A stretch of DNA of 35,754 nucleotides from Caulobacter sp. 602-2 (GCF_011043625.1 NZ_JAAKGT010000022.1:1-35754), one strand, 5' to 3'; shown: positions 24,097 to 31,715, numbered from the stretch's first letter. Numbers and translations are program-made. Notes: generated by a model not told the origin, from the letters alone.

Positions 24097-24162
24097 CGGA
24101 CTTCCCAACGCTCGTTTGACCGCTAATCTCGTCTCCAACGACAAGAAAAGCGGAGGAAGCGA

Positions 24163-25329
24163 ATGCTGCGGGACCTCAAGGTCGTCGAACTGGCCACCTA
24201 CATCGCCGCCCCGGGCGCGGCCGGCATCCTGGCTGACTGGGGCGCCGACGTGGTCAAGGTCGAGGCGCCGGACGGCGATCCGATGCGCCGCTTCTTCGAG
24301 ACCATCGGCGCCGACCAGGCCGCCAACCCGATCTTCGAGCTCGACAACCGCGGCAAGCGCGGGATCGTGCTCGACATCCGCACGCCCGGCGGCGCCGAAG
24401 CGCTCAAGCGTCTCATCGCCACCGCCGACATCTTCCTCACCAACGTCAGGCCGGCCGCCCTGCGCCGCGCCGGCCTCGACCACGAGACCCTGCGCGCGGC
24501 CTTCCCCGCCCTGATCTACTGCAGCCTCACCGGCTACGGCCTGACCGGCCCGGACGCCGACAAGCCGGGCATGGACGTCGCCGCCTTCTGGTCGCGCGCC
24601 GGGGTCGGGGCCCTGACCGCGCCCAAGGGCGCCGAGCCCTTCCCGATCCGCACCGGCATGGGCGACCACATCACCTCGCTGGCCACGGTCTCGGCGATCC
24701 TGGCGGCCGTGCACGAGCGCCATCGGACGGGCGTCGGACGCCTGGTCGAGACCTCGCTGCTGCGCACCGGCGCCTACGCCATCGGCTCGGACCTCGCCAT
24801 CCAGCTGCACTTCGGCAAGCTGGCCTCGACCCGTCCGCGCCGCGAGGCGGTCCAGCCGCTGGCCAACTTCTTCCAGACGCGCGACGGCCGCTGGATCTGC
24901 CTGCTGGCCCGCCAGGGCGCGACCGACTGGCCCAGGATCGCCGCCGCCGTCGGCCGGCCCGAACTGGTTGACGATCCGCGCTTCTCCGGCGCCCGGGCCC
25001 GGCGCGAGAACACCGCCGCCCTGGTCGACATCCTCGACGAGGCCTTCGGCGCCATGGACTACGAGACCGCCGCGGCCGCCCTCGACGCGGGCGACATCAC
25101 CTGGGCGCCCTGGCAGACGCCGCGCGACTTGGTCGAGGACCCCCAGGCCCAGGCGGCCGGCTGCTTCGTCGAAACGCTGGACGGCCGCCGCTCGCCCGCC
25201 GCGCCGGCCCGCTTTCCCGGCATCGACGAGCGTCCGCGTGCGCCCGCCCCATCGCTGGGCGCGGACACGGCCGCCGTCCTGGCCGAGCTCGGCTATTCGG
25301 ATGAGGAGATTGAGGCCCTGCGGGCCTAA
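24163..25329 (+). CDS. CaiB/BaiF-family CoA transferase (type III)
   Basis: Type III CoA transferases move CoA between carboxylic acids in the cytoplasm. The 388-residue protein has the family start LRDLKVVELATYIAAPGAAGILADWGADVVKVE (2-34) and NRGKRGIVLD (62-71). The catalytic aspartate D168 lies in IRTGMGDHIT, equivalent to Asp169 of formyl-CoA transferase. The GHARPG-type loop VAVHERHRTGVGRLVETSLL follows. The acyl substrate is not identifiable; alpha-methylacyl-CoA racemase belongs to the same fold, but DNRGKRGI favours a transferase. GGAGGA precedes the ATG. Its last four bases overlap the stop of the convergent transglycosylase-like gene, so no terminator separates them. Confidence 0.92.
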   Translation: MLRDLKVVELATYIAAPGAAGILADWGADVVKVEAPDGDPMRRFFETIGADQAANPIFELDNRGKRGIVLDIRTPGGAEALKRLIATADIFLTNVRPAALRRAGLDHETLRAAFPALIYCSLTGYGLTGPDADKPGMDVAAFWSRAGVGALTAPKGAEPFPIRTGMGDHITSLATVSAILAAVHERHRTGVGRLVETSLLRTGAYAIGSDLAIQLHFGKLASTRPRREAVQPLANFFQTRDGRWICLLARQGATDWPRIAAAVGRPELVDDPRFSGARARRENTAALVDILDEAFGAMDYETAAAALDAGDITWAPWQTPRDLVEDPQAQAAGCFVETLDGRRSPAAPARFPGIDERPRAPAPSLGADTAAVLAELGYSDEEIEALRA

Positions 25330-26201
25330 CGGGCCTTGCCGCCGGCCGAACCGGCGTTGGCGTCCGAAAGCATGCGCAGCATCTCGGCCGAGAACAGGCT
25401 GTTGGCCACGCGGCTGACGCCGCCGCCGTCGTCCGAGCGCGCGCCGCTGAAAGCGCCGCCGTAGCCCTGCGACCCGCGCAGGACGAGGTCGACCACGGCC
25501 TTCTGCTGGTCGATGCGGTCCAGCCGTCGGCCCGAGGCGTACTGCAGGAAGCCTTCGTCGCTCTGCGGCTCGCGCTCGCGGACGGTCGGCGCACCGCCGC
25601 TTGCGCCGGCGCTCTTGGTCAGGTTCGCATAGACCTCGCCGACGGTGGCGGCGCGGCCTTCGCGATAGAAGATCGAGCGGTTGGCGGCGGCGGCTTCCGG
25701 AAACATCGAAGCGGCGCTGGCGCCCGGGTTGCGATTGGCCGCCTCGATCAGCCGGGCCGAACCCTGCGGACCCAGGAAGTGGGCGGCGTAGAGCTCCCCC
25801 GAGGTCGGGCTGCGCCCCACCCGGCCGCGCAGATAGGAGGCGTGATCCGACGCCAGTTCGCCGGCCATCAGCGACGCGGCGTGCGGATCGAGCTTCAGGC
25901 CCAGCACGGCCTTGCGAGCCTCGTCGCCGGCCACCCGGTACTTGCCGTCCGAGCCCTGCTGGATCAGGTCGGCGTAGCGAGCGTAGCCGTACTTGGCGCC
26001 GTGCTTCTTCAGCGTGGCCAGCCAGGTCTGGTCGACGAACTGGAACAGGCCCGAGGCCGAGGAGGTGCGCGCCTTGGCCGCTGGATTGTAGCCGCTCTCG
26101 CGCTTGGCGGTGCCCATCAGGAACGTGAAGTCGACACCAGTCGCGTTCGACGCGCGCTGGATCGCCGACTCGACGACGTTGCGGATGGATTGGACGGCCA
26201 T
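25326..26201 (-). CDS. Lytic-transglycosylase-like protein without signal peptide
   Basis: The 291-residue protein has an SLT-like lysozyme fold at its N-terminus: FLMGTAKRESGYNPAAKARTSSASGLFQF carries the catalytic glutamate E35 in KRESGYN, then QTWL, and LYAAHFLGPQGSARLI (about 150-165). The rest is Ala/Ser-rich and lower in complexity. There is no export signal, so it must reach peptidoglycan by another route, for example through a pole-assembled secretion apparatus, or act as a scaffold. PleA of Caulobacter is a transglycosylase homologue needed for pili and flagellum; kinship is possible but I cannot confirm it. There is no Shine-Dalgarno sequence, and a perfect CtrA-type palindrome is centred about 33 bases before the ATG. 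Confidence 0.88.
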   Translation of the reverse strand: MAVQSIRNVVESAIQRASNATGVDFTFLMGTAKRESGYNPAAKARTSSASGLFQFVDQTWLATLKKHGAKYGYARYADLIQQGSDGKYRVAGDEARKAVLGLKLDPHAASLMAGELASDHASYLRGRVGRSPTSGELYAAHFLGPQGSARLIEAANRNPGASAASMFPEAAAANRSIFYREGRAATVGEVYANLTKSAGASGGAPTVREREPQSDEGFLQYASGRRLDRIDQQKAVVDLVLRGSQGYGGAFSGARSDDGGGVSRVANSLFSAEMLRMLSDANAGSAGGKAR

Positions 26202-26221
26202 GGTCCGAATGTCTGAACCAG

Positions 26222-26246
26222 CGTGGTTAACGCCGACTTAACCACG
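26222..26246. promoter_or_regulatory. CtrA box (TTAA-N7-TTAAC) in a 9+9 palindrome
   Basis: CGTGGTTAA (26222-26230), CGCCGAC, TTAACCACG (26238-26246) is a perfect inverted repeat containing the full CtrA consensus TTAA-N7-TTAAC at 26227-26242. Its centre is about 33 bases upstream of the ATG of the transglycosylase-like gene (minus strand) and 165 bases upstream of the glycosyltransferase gene (plus strand). In Caulobacter the cell-cycle regulator CtrA binds such boxes, often over the -35 region. Confidence 0.75.
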
Positions 26247-26343
26247 TTTCCACGTTCGCCGGACGGCCCCGCGACAAGTCGCCCCGCCCTTCCGGCGCTC
26301 CGCGACAAACTGCCACGCTGAAGCTTGCCCGATTTGTGCGAGA

Positions 26344-26371
26344 AACATTGTTTCGATAACGCAACAATGTT
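26344..26371 (+). promoter_or_regulatory. AACATTGTT-N10-AACAATGTT inverted repeat
   Basis: Two 9-base sites (26344-26352 and 26363-26371) are exact reverse complements, and each is nearly self-symmetric. Their centres are 19 bases apart, about two helical turns. The repeat ends 27 bases before the glycosyltransferase ATG in an AT-rich patch. It looks like a repressor operator or a leader hairpin. Confidence 0.55.
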
Positions 26372-26398
26372 ACCGCGCGCCAACTTTCGGGGGAAACG

Positions 26399-27223
26399 AT
26401 GGCCAAACTCACGGCCTTGATCTGCGTACACAACGAGGAAGTCCGCCTGGCCGAATGCCTGGCCCGCCTGTCCTTCGCCGATGAACTGGTGGTCGTGCTC
26501 GACCGCTGCACCGACGGCTCGGCGATGATCGCCAGGCAGTACGGCGCGGTGCTGGTCGAAGGCGCGTTTCCGCTGGAAGGCCCCCGCCGGGCCGCCGGCG
26601 CGGCCGCCGCCACCGGCGACTGGATCCTCGAGATCGACGCCGACGAATATGTCAGCCCCGAGCTCGCCGCCGAGGTCCGCGCCGCCGTGGCGTCCGACCA
26701 AGGCGACTGGCGCCAGATCCCGGTCGACAACTACGTCGGCGCGCGCCTGGTGAAGTACGGCTGGGGCGGCTCGTTCGGCACCACCTCGGTGGCCCGCCTG
26801 TTCCGCCGCGGCGCCAAGAGCTGGGGAACCCAGCGCGTCCATCCGTCGGTGAAGTTCGCCGGCGAGGCCGGCCCGTCGCTGCGCACGCCGATCCGCCACG
26901 AGGTCGACGACAACATCTCCGACATGCTGCGCCGCCTCGACCGCTACACCGAGCTGCGCGCCAAGGATCTGGCCGAGACCGGCGAATGGCCGGGCCTGGG
27001 CCGCAACGCCTTCCGCGGCGTGCGGCGCTTCTACAAGTGCTACGTCTCGCGCCAGGGCTGGCGTGAAGGCGGCTGGGGCTTCCTGATCGCGCTGATGGCG
27101 GCGATCTATCCGCTGCTGTCGGTGCTGCGCATGCAGTTGGAAGTGCGGGGCACGGCCTCCATGGCCCAGGACCCGACGGCGGTCTGCGCCGAAGCCGTGG
27201 CCTCGACCTCGCCGCTGGCCTGA
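26399..27223 (+). CDS. Family 2 glycosyltransferase, WaaE/KdtX-like
   Basis: This is a GT-A fold sugar transferase of 274 residues, acting at the inner face of the inner membrane. LTALICVHNEEVRLAECLARL (4-24) is the nucleotide-binding start, VVLDRCTDGS (33-41) binds the base, and EIDADEYVSPEL (78-89) carries the D80-A-D82 metal motif. RLFRRGAKSWGTQRVHPSV and RHEVDD are shared with WaaE-type core lipopolysaccharide glucosyltransferases. A hydrophobic stretch (about 231-248) near the C-terminus may anchor it. GGGGGAA precedes the ATG. The next gene, a deacetylase-like protein, overlaps its stop codon, so both probably modify the same lipopolysaccharide or exopolysaccharide. Confidence 0.9.
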   Translation: MAKLTALICVHNEEVRLAECLARLSFADELVVVLDRCTDGSAMIARQYGAVLVEGAFPLEGPRRAAGAAAATGDWILEIDADEYVSPELAAEVRAAVASDQGDWRQIPVDNYVGARLVKYGWGGSFGTTSVARLFRRGAKSWGTQRVHPSVKFAGEAGPSLRTPIRHEVDDNISDMLRRLDRYTELRAKDLAETGEWPGLGRNAFRGVRRFYKCYVSRQGWREGGWGFLIALMAAIYPLLSVLRMQLEVRGTASMAQDPTAVCAEAVASTSPLA

Positions 27224-27978
27224 TGCTCCAGACCCTGCTGCTGTCGCGCGAACTGGCCCGCTGGCGCGCGGCCGGCCGCCGCGCCCGCCTTTGGTGGCGC
27301 GACGACGACGCCCGCGCGCCCGGCCCGGCGCTGGAGCGGCTGCTCGCCCACGCGCTGGCCTTCGACGCGCCCCTGACCCTGGCGGTCATTCCCGACGGCG
27401 ATCGGGCCGATCTTGCCGAACGCCTGGCCACGGTGCGCGGCGTTCGGGTGGTCCAGCACGGCGCCGACCACGTGGACCGCAGCGGCGGCGGCGGCGCCTT
27501 CGAGTTTCCGCCCGAACGCACCGCCGACGAGATCGCCGCCGCCCTGCGGGACGGCTGGACCCGCCTTGCGCCCCTGCCCGGCGCGCTGAAGCTGTTCACG
27601 CCGCCCTGGAACGCCGTCCACCCCCGCCTGACCGACGCCCTGTCCGCCGAACGCTATATCGGCTGGAGCGCCTGGGCCGAAGTCGCGCCGCAAGCCGATC
27701 CGCCGCGCGTCGACACCCACCTCGACCTGCTGCGCTGGAACCCCGCCCCGCGCTTCCGGGGCGCAGGCCGCCTGGCCTCGCAATTGCGCCGCCAGCTGGC
27801 GCGCCGTCGCAAGACCGGCGCCTGGGATGCGCCGATCGGCCTGCTGACCCACCACCTCGACCACGACGAGGCGGCGTGGAAATGGCTCGCCGGCCTGATG
27901 CGGACGGTCCGCCGCCATCCCGTCCTGGCCTGGAGCGACCTGGGCGACCTGCTGCTGGAGACGGGTCGGACACAGTAG
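27223..27978 (+). CDS. Polysaccharide-deacetylase-like protein
   Basis: The 251-residue protein overlaps the glycosyltransferase by one base (TGATG). It resembles divergent NodB/polysaccharide deacetylases: RLWWRDDDARAPG (22-34) supplies the first acidic motif in place of the usual TFDDG, LTLAVIPDGD (51-60) follows, and VQHGADHVDRSGGGGAFEF (77-95) holds the His motif. KLFTPPWNAVHP (126-137) matches the RPP/W segment, and LLTHHLDHDEAAW (205-217) the last His motif. There is no signal peptide, so cytoplasmic action on a nucleotide- or lipid-linked sugar is likely. With the transferase next to it, the pair could add and then de-N-acetylate a sugar. The activity is inferred from motifs only. Confidence 0.82.
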   Translation: MLQTLLLSRELARWRAAGRRARLWWRDDDARAPGPALERLLAHALAFDAPLTLAVIPDGDRADLAERLATVRGVRVVQHGADHVDRSGGGGAFEFPPERTADEIAAALRDGWTRLAPLPGALKLFTPPWNAVHPRLTDALSAERYIGWSAWAEVAPQADPPRVDTHLDLLRWNPAPRFRGAGRLASQLRRQLARRRKTGAWDAPIGLLTHHLDHDEAAWKWLAGLMRTVRRHPVLAWSDLGDLLLETGRTQ

Positions 27979-27980
27979 AT

Positions 27981-28019
27981 TTTACGATCGTCATTTTATC
28001 TGTTTACGGGCGTCATTTT
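27981..28019 (+). promoter_or_regulatory. Tandem 17-bp direct repeats before tonB-like gene
   Basis: TTTACGATCGTCATTTT (27981-27997) and TTTACGGGCGTCATTTT (28003-28019) match at 15 of 17 positions, start to start 22 bases (two helical turns). They fill the AT-rich part of the 95-base gap before the TonB gene, and no other promoter-like element is visible. Direct repeats on one face of the helix suggest binding of a tandem activator; a Pho-box-like arrangement of GTCAT is an alternative reading. Confidence 0.55.
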
Positions 28020-28073
28020 CCATGACAGCGTGAAGACGTCGACACCGATCGACGCCGCTTCACGGAGGTCGCC

Positions 28074-28805
28074 ATGATCGCCCACCCCGCCGATTTCAAC
28101 CCGCGCATCGCCGGCCTGGACCGCGACGAAAAGCGCAAGCTGTCCAAGGGCCTGGTCATCGCCCTGGCGGTTTCCGGCGCGGCGCACGTGGCCCTGTTCG
28201 CCTACATCGCGGTGCAGAAGTACGTGACCCTGCCGCCCGAGATCGTTCCCGATCCCGGCTTCGTGCTGGAACCGATGATGCCGAAGCCGCCGCCGCCTCC
28301 GCCGCCGGAGACCCCGGCGCCGACGCCGCCCAGGGCCTCCAACCCCATCCCGGTCCATCCGCCGCTGCCGACGCCGTTCCCGACGCCCGATCCGCTGCCC
28401 GTGCCGATCCCCAAGGACCCGGGCCCGCCGACCATCGCCGCGCCGCCGACCTTCACGGCCGATCCCCCGGCGCCGCCCGCGCCGCCGTCGACCGCTCCTG
28501 CGCCCCGGATCATCACCCGGGCGACGTGGCTGAAGATGCCCAGCGCCGACGACATGTCGCGCTACTACCCCGAAAGCGCCCAGCGGCGCGGGGTCTCGGG
28601 CGGGGCGACGCTGAACTGCGCGGTCACGGCCAAGGGCACCGTGCAGAACTGCACCGTGGTCTCCGAAAGCCCGGCCATCGAAGGCTTCGGCGATGCGGCT
28701 CTGAAACTGTCGCGGTTCTTCAAGATGAAGCCGCAACTGGAGAACGGCCAGGCGGTCGACGGCGCGCAGGTGAGGATCCCCATCCGCTTCAACGCCGCTG
28801 ACTGA
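28074..28805 (+). CDS. TonB-family energy transducer
   Basis: TonB couples the proton gradient to outer-membrane receptors. The 243-residue protein has a single inner-membrane helix (about 26-46, LVIALAVSGAAHVALFAYIAV) with the TonB S-x3-H pattern at S34 and H38. A proline-rich rigid periplasmic spacer follows (about 54-145, with PPPPPPPE and many P-x-P units). The C-terminal domain (about 155-243, YYPESAQRRGVSGGATLNCAVTAKGTVQNCTVV onward) contacts TonB boxes. Two cysteines (NCAV and NCTV) could form a disulfide. GGAGG precedes the ATG. No exbB/exbD genes adjoin, so it would use pumps encoded elsewhere; Caulobacter carries many TonB-dependent receptors. Tandem direct repeats sit upstream and a terminator follows. 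Confidence 0.93.
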   Translation: MIAHPADFNPRIAGLDRDEKRKLSKGLVIALAVSGAAHVALFAYIAVQKYVTLPPEIVPDPGFVLEPMMPKPPPPPPPETPAPTPPRASNPIPVHPPLPTPFPTPDPLPVPIPKDPGPPTIAAPPTFTADPPAPPAPPSTAPAPRIITRATWLKMPSADDMSRYYPESAQRRGVSGGATLNCAVTAKGTVQNCTVVSESPAIEGFGDAALKLSRFFKMKPQLENGQAVDGAQVRIPIRFNAAD

Positions 28806-28813
28806 GGGGGCGT

Positions 28814-28850
28814 CGGACGGACGACCGCGTATCTGGTCGTCCGTCCGGGT
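28814..28850. terminator. Strong hairpin terminator after tonB-like gene
   Basis: CGGACGGACGACC (28814-28826), loop of 8, GGTCGTCCGTCCG (28835-28847), then GGTTTCTT. The 13-bp stem is perfect and lies between the convergent TonB and acyl-CoA dehydrogenase genes. Confidence 0.8.
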
Positions 28851-28854
28851 TTCT

Positions 28855-30018
28855 TCAGTAGCTCTTGGGCAAGCCCAGCACGCGCTCGGCGATGAAGTTG
28901 AGGATCATCTCGCGGCTGACCGGCGCGATACGGGCGATCATCGCCTCGCGGAAGTAGCGCTCGACGTCGTATTCCTTGGCGTAGCCCATGCCGCCATGCG
29001 CCAGCACCGAGGCCTCGCAGGCGGTGAAGCCGGCCTCCGCGCCCAGGTACTTGGCGGCGTTGGCCTCGGCCCCGCAGTCCTTGCCCGCGTCGTAGAGCGC
29101 CGCGGCCTTGAAGGCCATCAGGTTGGCCGCCTCCAGCTCCGCCCACGACTTGGCCAGCGGATGGGCCACGCCCTGGTTCTGGCCGATCGGACGGCCGAAC
29201 ACCACGCGCTCCTTGGCGTAGGTCGAGGCCTTCGCCAGCGCCGCCCGGCCAAGGCCGATGGCCTCTGCCGCAAACAGCACCCGCTCGGGATTGAGCCCGT
29301 GCAGCAGGTACTGGAAGCCCTTGCCTTCCTCGCCCACCAGGTCCTCCTGGGGCACGAACAGGTCCTCGATGAAGAGCATGTTACATTCGACGGCCTTGCG
29401 GCCCATCTTCGGGATCGGCTTGGCCTCGATCTGCTCGCGGTCGGTGTAGAACAGCGACAGCCCGCCGGTCGGCTTGGCGCACTGATCCTTGGGCGTGGTG
29501 CGGGCGATGATCAGGATCTTGTTGGCGCGCTGGGCGCCGGTCGTCCAGATCTTGCGGCCGTTCAGGCGATAGCCGCCGTCGACCTTCTCGGCCCGAGTCT
29601 CCAGGCTGGAGGTGTCCAGGCCTGAATTGGGCTCGGTGACGGCGAAGCACATCTTGTCCTCGCCCGAGATGATCCGCGGCAGCAGGCGTTCGCGCTGCTC
29701 GTCGGTCCCGAACTTCACCAGCGGCATCGGGCCGAAGATGTTGAGGTGGATGGCCGAAGCGCCCGAGAAGCCCGCGCCCGACTGGGCCACGGTCTGCATC
29801 ATCACCGCGGCCTCGGTCAGGCCAAGGCCCGCCCCGCCCACGCTTTCGGGCATGGCCACGCCCAGCCAGCCGCCTTCGGCTATGGCGGCGACGAACTCTT
29901 CGGGGAAGTTTCCGGTCTCGTCGGTCCGCCGCCAGTACTCGTCGTCGAAGGCGGCGCACACCTTGGCCACGCCTTCACGGATCGCTTCCTGCTCGTCGGT
30001 CAGCCAGAAACCGGCCAT
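28855..30018 (-). CDS. Acyl-CoA dehydrogenase
   Basis: This flavoprotein oxidises acyl-CoA at the alpha-beta bond and passes electrons to ETF; 387 residues, cytoplasmic. The N-terminal helical domain includes MPESVGGAGLGLTEAAVMM (56-74). FAVTEPNSGLDTS (125-137) and KIWTTGAQRANKILIIART (156-174) bind FAD and substrate, and the C-terminal helices contain VLAHGGMGYAKEYDVERYFREA. The base used by medium-chain enzymes (IYEGT near the C-terminus) is missing here (RIAPVS). E245 in GLNPERVLFAAE takes the position used by isovaleryl- and long-chain enzymes. The substrate is therefore likely branched or long, by inference. GGGAAGGGA precedes the ATG. The ThiO-like gene lies upstream on the same strand, 33 bases away. 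Confidence 0.92.
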   Translation of the reverse strand: MAGFWLTDEQEAIREGVAKVCAAFDDEYWRRTDETGNFPEEFVAAIAEGGWLGVAMPESVGGAGLGLTEAAVMMQTVAQSGAGFSGASAIHLNIFGPMPLVKFGTDEQRERLLPRIISGEDKMCFAVTEPNSGLDTSSLETRAEKVDGGYRLNGRKIWTTGAQRANKILIIARTTPKDQCAKPTGGLSLFYTDREQIEAKPIPKMGRKAVECNMLFIEDLFVPQEDLVGEEGKGFQYLLHGLNPERVLFAAEAIGLGRAALAKASTYAKERVVFGRPIGQNQGVAHPLAKSWAELEAANLMAFKAAALYDAGKDCGAEANAAKYLGAEAGFTACEASVLAHGGMGYAKEYDVERYFREAMIARIAPVSREMILNFIAERVLGLPKSY

Positions 30019-30051
30019 GTCGTCCCTTCCCTGCGCTTCGTCGTTCTTTAT

Positions 30052-31065
30052 CTAGCCCTCGAAACGCTGCGGATCGAAGGCGGCCGCGTCCTCTCCGGGA
30101 TCGGCGCCCGTCAGATACGCCGCGACCATGTCGGCCACAAGCGGAGCGAGCAGCCAGCCGTTGCGACGGGCCCCGGCCGCCAGGATCACCCCCGGCGCAC
30201 GGCTCTCGCCCACCAGCGGCAGGCCGTCCGACGTCGAGGCCCGAACGCCGACCTCGATCACCGCCGCCGCACCGGCCAGTTCGGGGCGCAGGCGCTCGGC
30301 GGCGATGCGCAGCGGCTCGACCACGGCCGGGTCCGGATCGCGGTCATCGCGCCCGGCCTCCATCGTCGCCCCGACCGCCGGCCGCGGCCCCGGCGCGATG
30401 TAGACACCCTTGCCGCGCAGCACCGGGCCGCCGGCCATGGGGGTCTCCAGGCGCAGGATCTGGCCCTTGATCGGCGTCAGCGCGGCAAGCTCCGGCGCCA
30501 GATCCCGTCCGCCGCCGCCCGTGGCGACCACCAGGGCGTCGAAGGGCTGGACCTCGCCATCCTCAAGCGTGACGCGTCCGTCGGAGAAGGCGGCCGCGCC
30601 GCGACCGTCGAACATGGCGCCGGCCTTGATCGCCGCCTCGCGCAGGGTCGCCAGCGCCTGGCGGGCGTCCAGCCGCCAGTCCTCGTCGCTGAACAGGCCC
30701 GCCTGGGTGCGCGTGAAGCCCGCGCCGGCCTCGACTAGCGCCGCCTCGACCTCGTCCAGGAAACCGGCCTCGCCCTCGATCGCCACTCCGCCGCGATCGA
30801 GCGTGATGCCCAGGTCCGCCGCGAAGGGCGCCCAGCGCTCGCGCGCGCGCCGCAACACCGGCAGGTGGCCGCGCGAAATCTTGTCGAACACCGCCTCGGC
30901 CGCCGGCGCCAGCATGCCGGCCGCCACGCCCGAGGCGTTCTCGCCGGGCGGCGCGGGGTCGAACACCGTCACCACGAACCCGAGTCGGGAGAGAATCAGC
31001 GCCGCCGCCGAGCCGAAAGCGCCGGCTCCGGCGACCGCGACGCGCGCGCCTGACTGCAAAATCAT
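30052..31065 (-). CDS. thiO: FAD-dependent amine oxidase, glycine oxidase ThiO-like
   Basis: This is a DAO-family flavoenzyme of 337 residues. RVAVAGAGAFGSAAALILSRLGFVVTVFDP (8-37) is the Rossmann FAD site with GxGxxG. ASGVAAGMLAPAAE (43-56) matches the ThiO pattern GASWVAAGMLAP. TPIKGQILRLE and the C-terminal VRASTSDGLPLVGESRAPGVILAAGARRNGWLLAP match ThiO too. ThiO oxidises glycine to iminoglycine for the thiazole of thiamine. No other thi gene is in the window, so the role is inferred from motifs. The ATG at 31065 is chosen because the Rossmann fold starts just after it; a farther in-frame start at 31134 would add 23 unrelated residues. It is divergent from the Xre regulator. Confidence 0.82.
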   Translation of the reverse strand: MILQSGARVAVAGAGAFGSAAALILSRLGFVVTVFDPAPPGENASGVAAGMLAPAAEAVFDKISRGHLPVLRRARERWAPFAADLGITLDRGGVAIEGEAGFLDEVEAALVEAGAGFTRTQAGLFSDEDWRLDARQALATLREAAIKAGAMFDGRGAAAFSDGRVTLEDGEVQPFDALVVATGGGGRDLAPELAALTPIKGQILRLETPMAGGPVLRGKGVYIAPGPRPAVGATMEAGRDDRDPDPAVVEPLRIAAERLRPELAGAAAVIEVGVRASTSDGLPLVGESRAPGVILAAGARRNGWLLAPLVADMVAAYLTGADPGEDAAAFDPQRFEG

Positions 31066-31274
31066 GGTCGGCAGACACCGCCCGGCGGCCGAAAGGTCAA
31101 GTCCGAATGCTTTTCTGTCGGCGGACCGACGCAAGGGTGCGGCATTTGTGTCGTGTTAGCGACATGCGACGTCGAGGCGAGGTGACGGAATACGATCAGC
31201 GGTCTATTCTTCACCGTAAACAACCGCGCCACGTGCACCGCTACGGTCCGACCGGAGCCGAGGACGAGAACACC

Positions 31275-31682
31275 ATGACCCAGAAGCCCACCGCCGAAGT
31301 CGCCCATCCCGTCGATATCTATGTCGGCGCCCGCATGCGGATTCGGCGCAAGGTGCTCGGCTTGAGCCAGACTCAGCTCGCCGACGCCCTGGGCATCACC
31401 TTCCAGCAGATCCAGAAGTACGAGCGCGGCGCCAACCGCATCAGCGCCAGCAAGCTCTACGACGCCGCCCGCCTGCTGCAGTCGCCGGTGTCCTACTTCT
31501 TCGACGGCCTGGAAGAGACCGACAACGGCGAGGACGACGGCGTCGCCCAGCGCATGACCCAGTTCGTCGCCACGCCGGAAGGCCTGGAACTGGCCGACCT
31601 GTTCCCCCGCCTGAACGACCGTCGCCTGCGCCGCCGCGTGGTCGACCTGGTCAAGGCGATGGTCGACGACGAGCCGGCCTAA
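31275..31682 (+). CDS. Xre/Cro-CI-family transcriptional regulator
   Basis: The 135-residue DNA-binding protein has an Xre helix-turn-helix at about 18-72: VGARMRIRRKVLGLSQTQLADALGITFQQIQKYERGANRISASKLYDAARLL, with QTQLADALGI and FQQIQKYERG as the two recognition-motif helices. The C-terminal part (about 78-135) is acidic and then basic (DLFPRLNDRRLRRRVVDLVKAMVDDE) with no ligand domain. This form is widespread and well conserved in alphaproteobacteria, often as a housekeeping repressor. GAGGA precedes the ATG. It is divergent from the ThiO-like gene across a 209-base region containing small symmetric elements such as TGTCG-N6-CGACA (31148-31163). A good terminator follows. Confidence 0.92.
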   Translation: MTQKPTAEVAHPVDIYVGARMRIRRKVLGLSQTQLADALGITFQQIQKYERGANRISASKLYDAARLLQSPVSYFFDGLEETDNGEDDGVAQRMTQFVATPEGLELADLFPRLNDRRLRRRVVDLVKAMVDDEPA

Positions 31683-31715
31683 GCCCCTCCTCCACTCTCT
31701 TTCGATCTTCCGATC

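Noticed and set aside
25326..26201. Firm naming as PleA
   Set aside because: Shared SLT fold and CtrA context are suggestive only; no sequence comparison could be made.
27981..28028. Pho box upstream of the TonB gene
   Set aside because: Two GTCAT units fit, but the middle unit (TGTTT) does not match, so it is kept only as an alternative.
31066..31134. Longer ThiO start at 31134
   Set aside because: The extra 23 residues are unlike the family, and the FAD-binding strand begins right after the start at 31065.
31107..31274. N-terminal extension of the Xre regulator to 31107
   Set aside because: The added residues lack similarity to the family; the ATG at 31275 has GAGGA and gives the normal N-terminus.
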